Source: Ascidiimonas sp046199005 | GTDB lineage: Bacteria; Bacteroidota; Bacteroidia; Flavobacteriales; Flavobacteriaceae | Length of the DNA: 64,000 nt | Reading direction: 5' to 3' | Assembly (NCBI GenBank): GCA_046199005.1 | Contig: CP176050.1 | Coordinates: forward strand, 1,550,001-1,614,000 | Shown here: piece by piece, positions 63,135-64,000 of the stretch | How positions within the stretch are numbered: the stretch's first letter is position 1 | Layout of the letters: each line of letters begins with the position of its first letter | Notes under the pieces: generated by a model | Databases searched by the model: none | What the model saw: only the letters and a program-made list of their open reading frames with translations | What the model was told of the DNA's origin: nothing | Translations under genes and position numbers: made by a program

Positions 63135-64000
63135 CTACCATTCTATTAAAACGCGTTGCGCAGAAAACCCGGGGCCAAAGCTTAGAATTAAGCCTTGTTC
63201 TCCCTGTTGTATTTCTTTATTCATAAATCTATCAAGCACATAAAGCACTGTAGCGCTGCTCATATTACCATAAAGCCGAAGCGTTTCTCGGGTATCATCT
63301 ATATTTTTACCGAGTTTTCCAAAGAGCTCTTCCACCGTTTGAACGATCTTACGACCACCTGGGTGAAAAATAAGATGCTTTACTTTTTCTATACTACTTT
63401 CATTTTTAGATAGAAACGGATGAATGATATCTGGAAAATGTGCTGCAATAGTTTCGGGTACTGAAGGATCAAGTATCATTTTCAATCCTTCATTCGTAAG
63501 GTCGAAGCCCATTAAATGGGTAGCATTTTTAAAATGGTACATTTCTTCTCCGATGATGGTAGGCCCCGTTGCATTTTCTTCTGATGAAAGAAGTACGCAG
63601 GCGGCACCATCCCCAAAAATAGCGGCACTTACCATGTTTGCCATGGAATGGTCGTTTAACTGAAAAGTTGCGGTCGGACTTTCTACTGCCACAAGGGCAA
63701 TTCGTTTTCCCGGATTGGAACGTAGAAAATTATGCGCATAAATGAGACCGGAAACCCCAGCAGCACAGCCCATTTCAGTTACCGGAAGCCGAACCACATC
63801 TTGTCTAAGTCCTAGTTCGTTTATAAGATATGCATCAAGTGAAGGGATCATAATACCTGTACAGCTCACAGTAATGATATAGTCGAGTGATGAAGGCTCC
63901 CAATGTGCAGCGTTTAGTGCATTCTGCAATACCGATGTACCCAGTTTTTTGACCTCTCGCACATAAATAGCATTTTTTTCTTCGAATGACGTAGCGGTAA
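63135..64000 (-). CDS. Type III polyketide synthase (5' end outside window)
   Basis: About 287 C-terminal residues are visible and the frame is still open at the window edge; the family is normally 350-390 residues. Chalcone-synthase-type Cys in L-P-V-T-E-M-G-C-A-A-G-V-S-G-L, His in L-I-F-H-P-G-G-R-K-I, and Asn in R-L-Y-G-N-M-S-S form the complete Cys-His-Asn triad. It condenses a long-chain starter with malonyl units to give resorcinols, pyrones or similar. Upstream gene in the operon; 21 bases before the enoyl reductase. Confidence 0.93.
   Translation of the reverse strand, partial: TATSFEEKNAIYVREVKKLGTSVLQNALNAAHWEPSSLDYIITVSCTGIMIPSLDAYLINELGLRQDVVRLPVTEMGCAAGVSGLIYAHNFLRSNPGKRIALVAVESPTATFQLNDHSMANMVSAAIFGDGAACVLLSSEENATGPTIIGEEMYHFKNATHLMGFDLTNEGLKMILDPSVPETIAAHFPDIIHPFLSKNESSIEKVKHLIFHPGGRKIVQTVEELFGKLGKNIDDTRETLRLYGNMSSATVLYVLDRFMNKEIQQGEQGLILSFGPGFSAQRVLIEW

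Noticed and set aside
1..64000. tRNA, rRNA, CRISPR and insertion sequences
   Set aside because: No T-arm-like GGTTCGAATCC with matching acceptor arm, no rRNA-like stretch, no regular spacer-repeat series and no transposase frame was seen on either strand.

Overview
The window reads as chromosomal DNA of a member of the Flavobacteriaceae (phylum Bacteroidota). Evidence seen directly: a GldI gliding-motility lipoprotein isomerase, an Oar-like TonB-dependent receptor with a carboxypeptidase-like front domain, DUF3810/DUF5683/DUF3667/DUF6122-type proteins typical of the group, an enlarged signal peptidase I, AT-leaning base composition, almost no Shine-Dalgarno sequences, and promoter boxes of the Bacteroidota form TAnnTTTG (sometimes with TTTG 19-21 bases upstream). 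I see no rRNA, tRNA, insertion sequence, prophage or CRISPR array, and no gap above 300 bases without a gene.

Layout. 1-11408 (minus): DUF368/PopT lipid-carrier transporter (cut by the window edge), TPR protein, class III aminotransferase, OstA/LptA-like protein, purA, a Fur-family regulator, the bifunctional (p)ppGpp enzyme, M48 peptidase, SpoU RNA methylase. 11496-18157: a lipoprotein, two linked amidohydrolase-fold proteins, a 47-residue double-glycine-leader cysteine-rich peptide missed by ordinary ORF cut-offs, and a DUF3810 metalloprotease-like membrane protein. 18231-27365: pepD, a cyclophilin-FKBP fusion with gldI and a DHH phosphoesterase in one operon, a PhoD-like phosphatase, ndk, dciA-like/lipoprotein/recF, a TPR membrane protein with ribH. 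27557-32345 (plus): small basic membrane protein, mutL, two rhomboid proteases, an EEP-family nuclease/phosphatase. 32328-37885 (minus): parA-parB-DUF5683-dapB-lepB-WbqC-DUF6122. 38000-45312: DECR1-like reductase, GH13 amylase lipoprotein, carboxypeptidase-regulatory-like protein, DEAD helicase, rdgB, HD protein, rlmH. 45404-57611 (mostly plus): nadC, YihY, DUF2147, priA, an orphan LytTR regulator (minus), rpsF-rpsR-rplI, the Oar-like receptor, DUF6495, hisS and a 45-residue ORF. 57677-64000 (minus): DUF3667, a VOC protein and a biosynthetic operon.

Most of the window is housekeeping. Three things stand out. (1) The operon 58966-64000 joins a type III polyketide synthase, a FabI-like enoyl reductase with Y-x6-K, a FabZ-like dehydratase, a FabF-like synthase, a dedicated acyl carrier protein and a PLP alpha-oxoamine synthase: a private fatty-acid line that probably feeds an aromatic or amino-ketone lipid. 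(2) The short gene 16908-17051 encodes a GG-leader peptide whose mature part has six cysteines in the C-C-CC-C-C knottin order. (3) Two related ~90-base elements lie directly after the stop codons of two unrelated genes, each ending in a terminator shared with a convergent neighbour.
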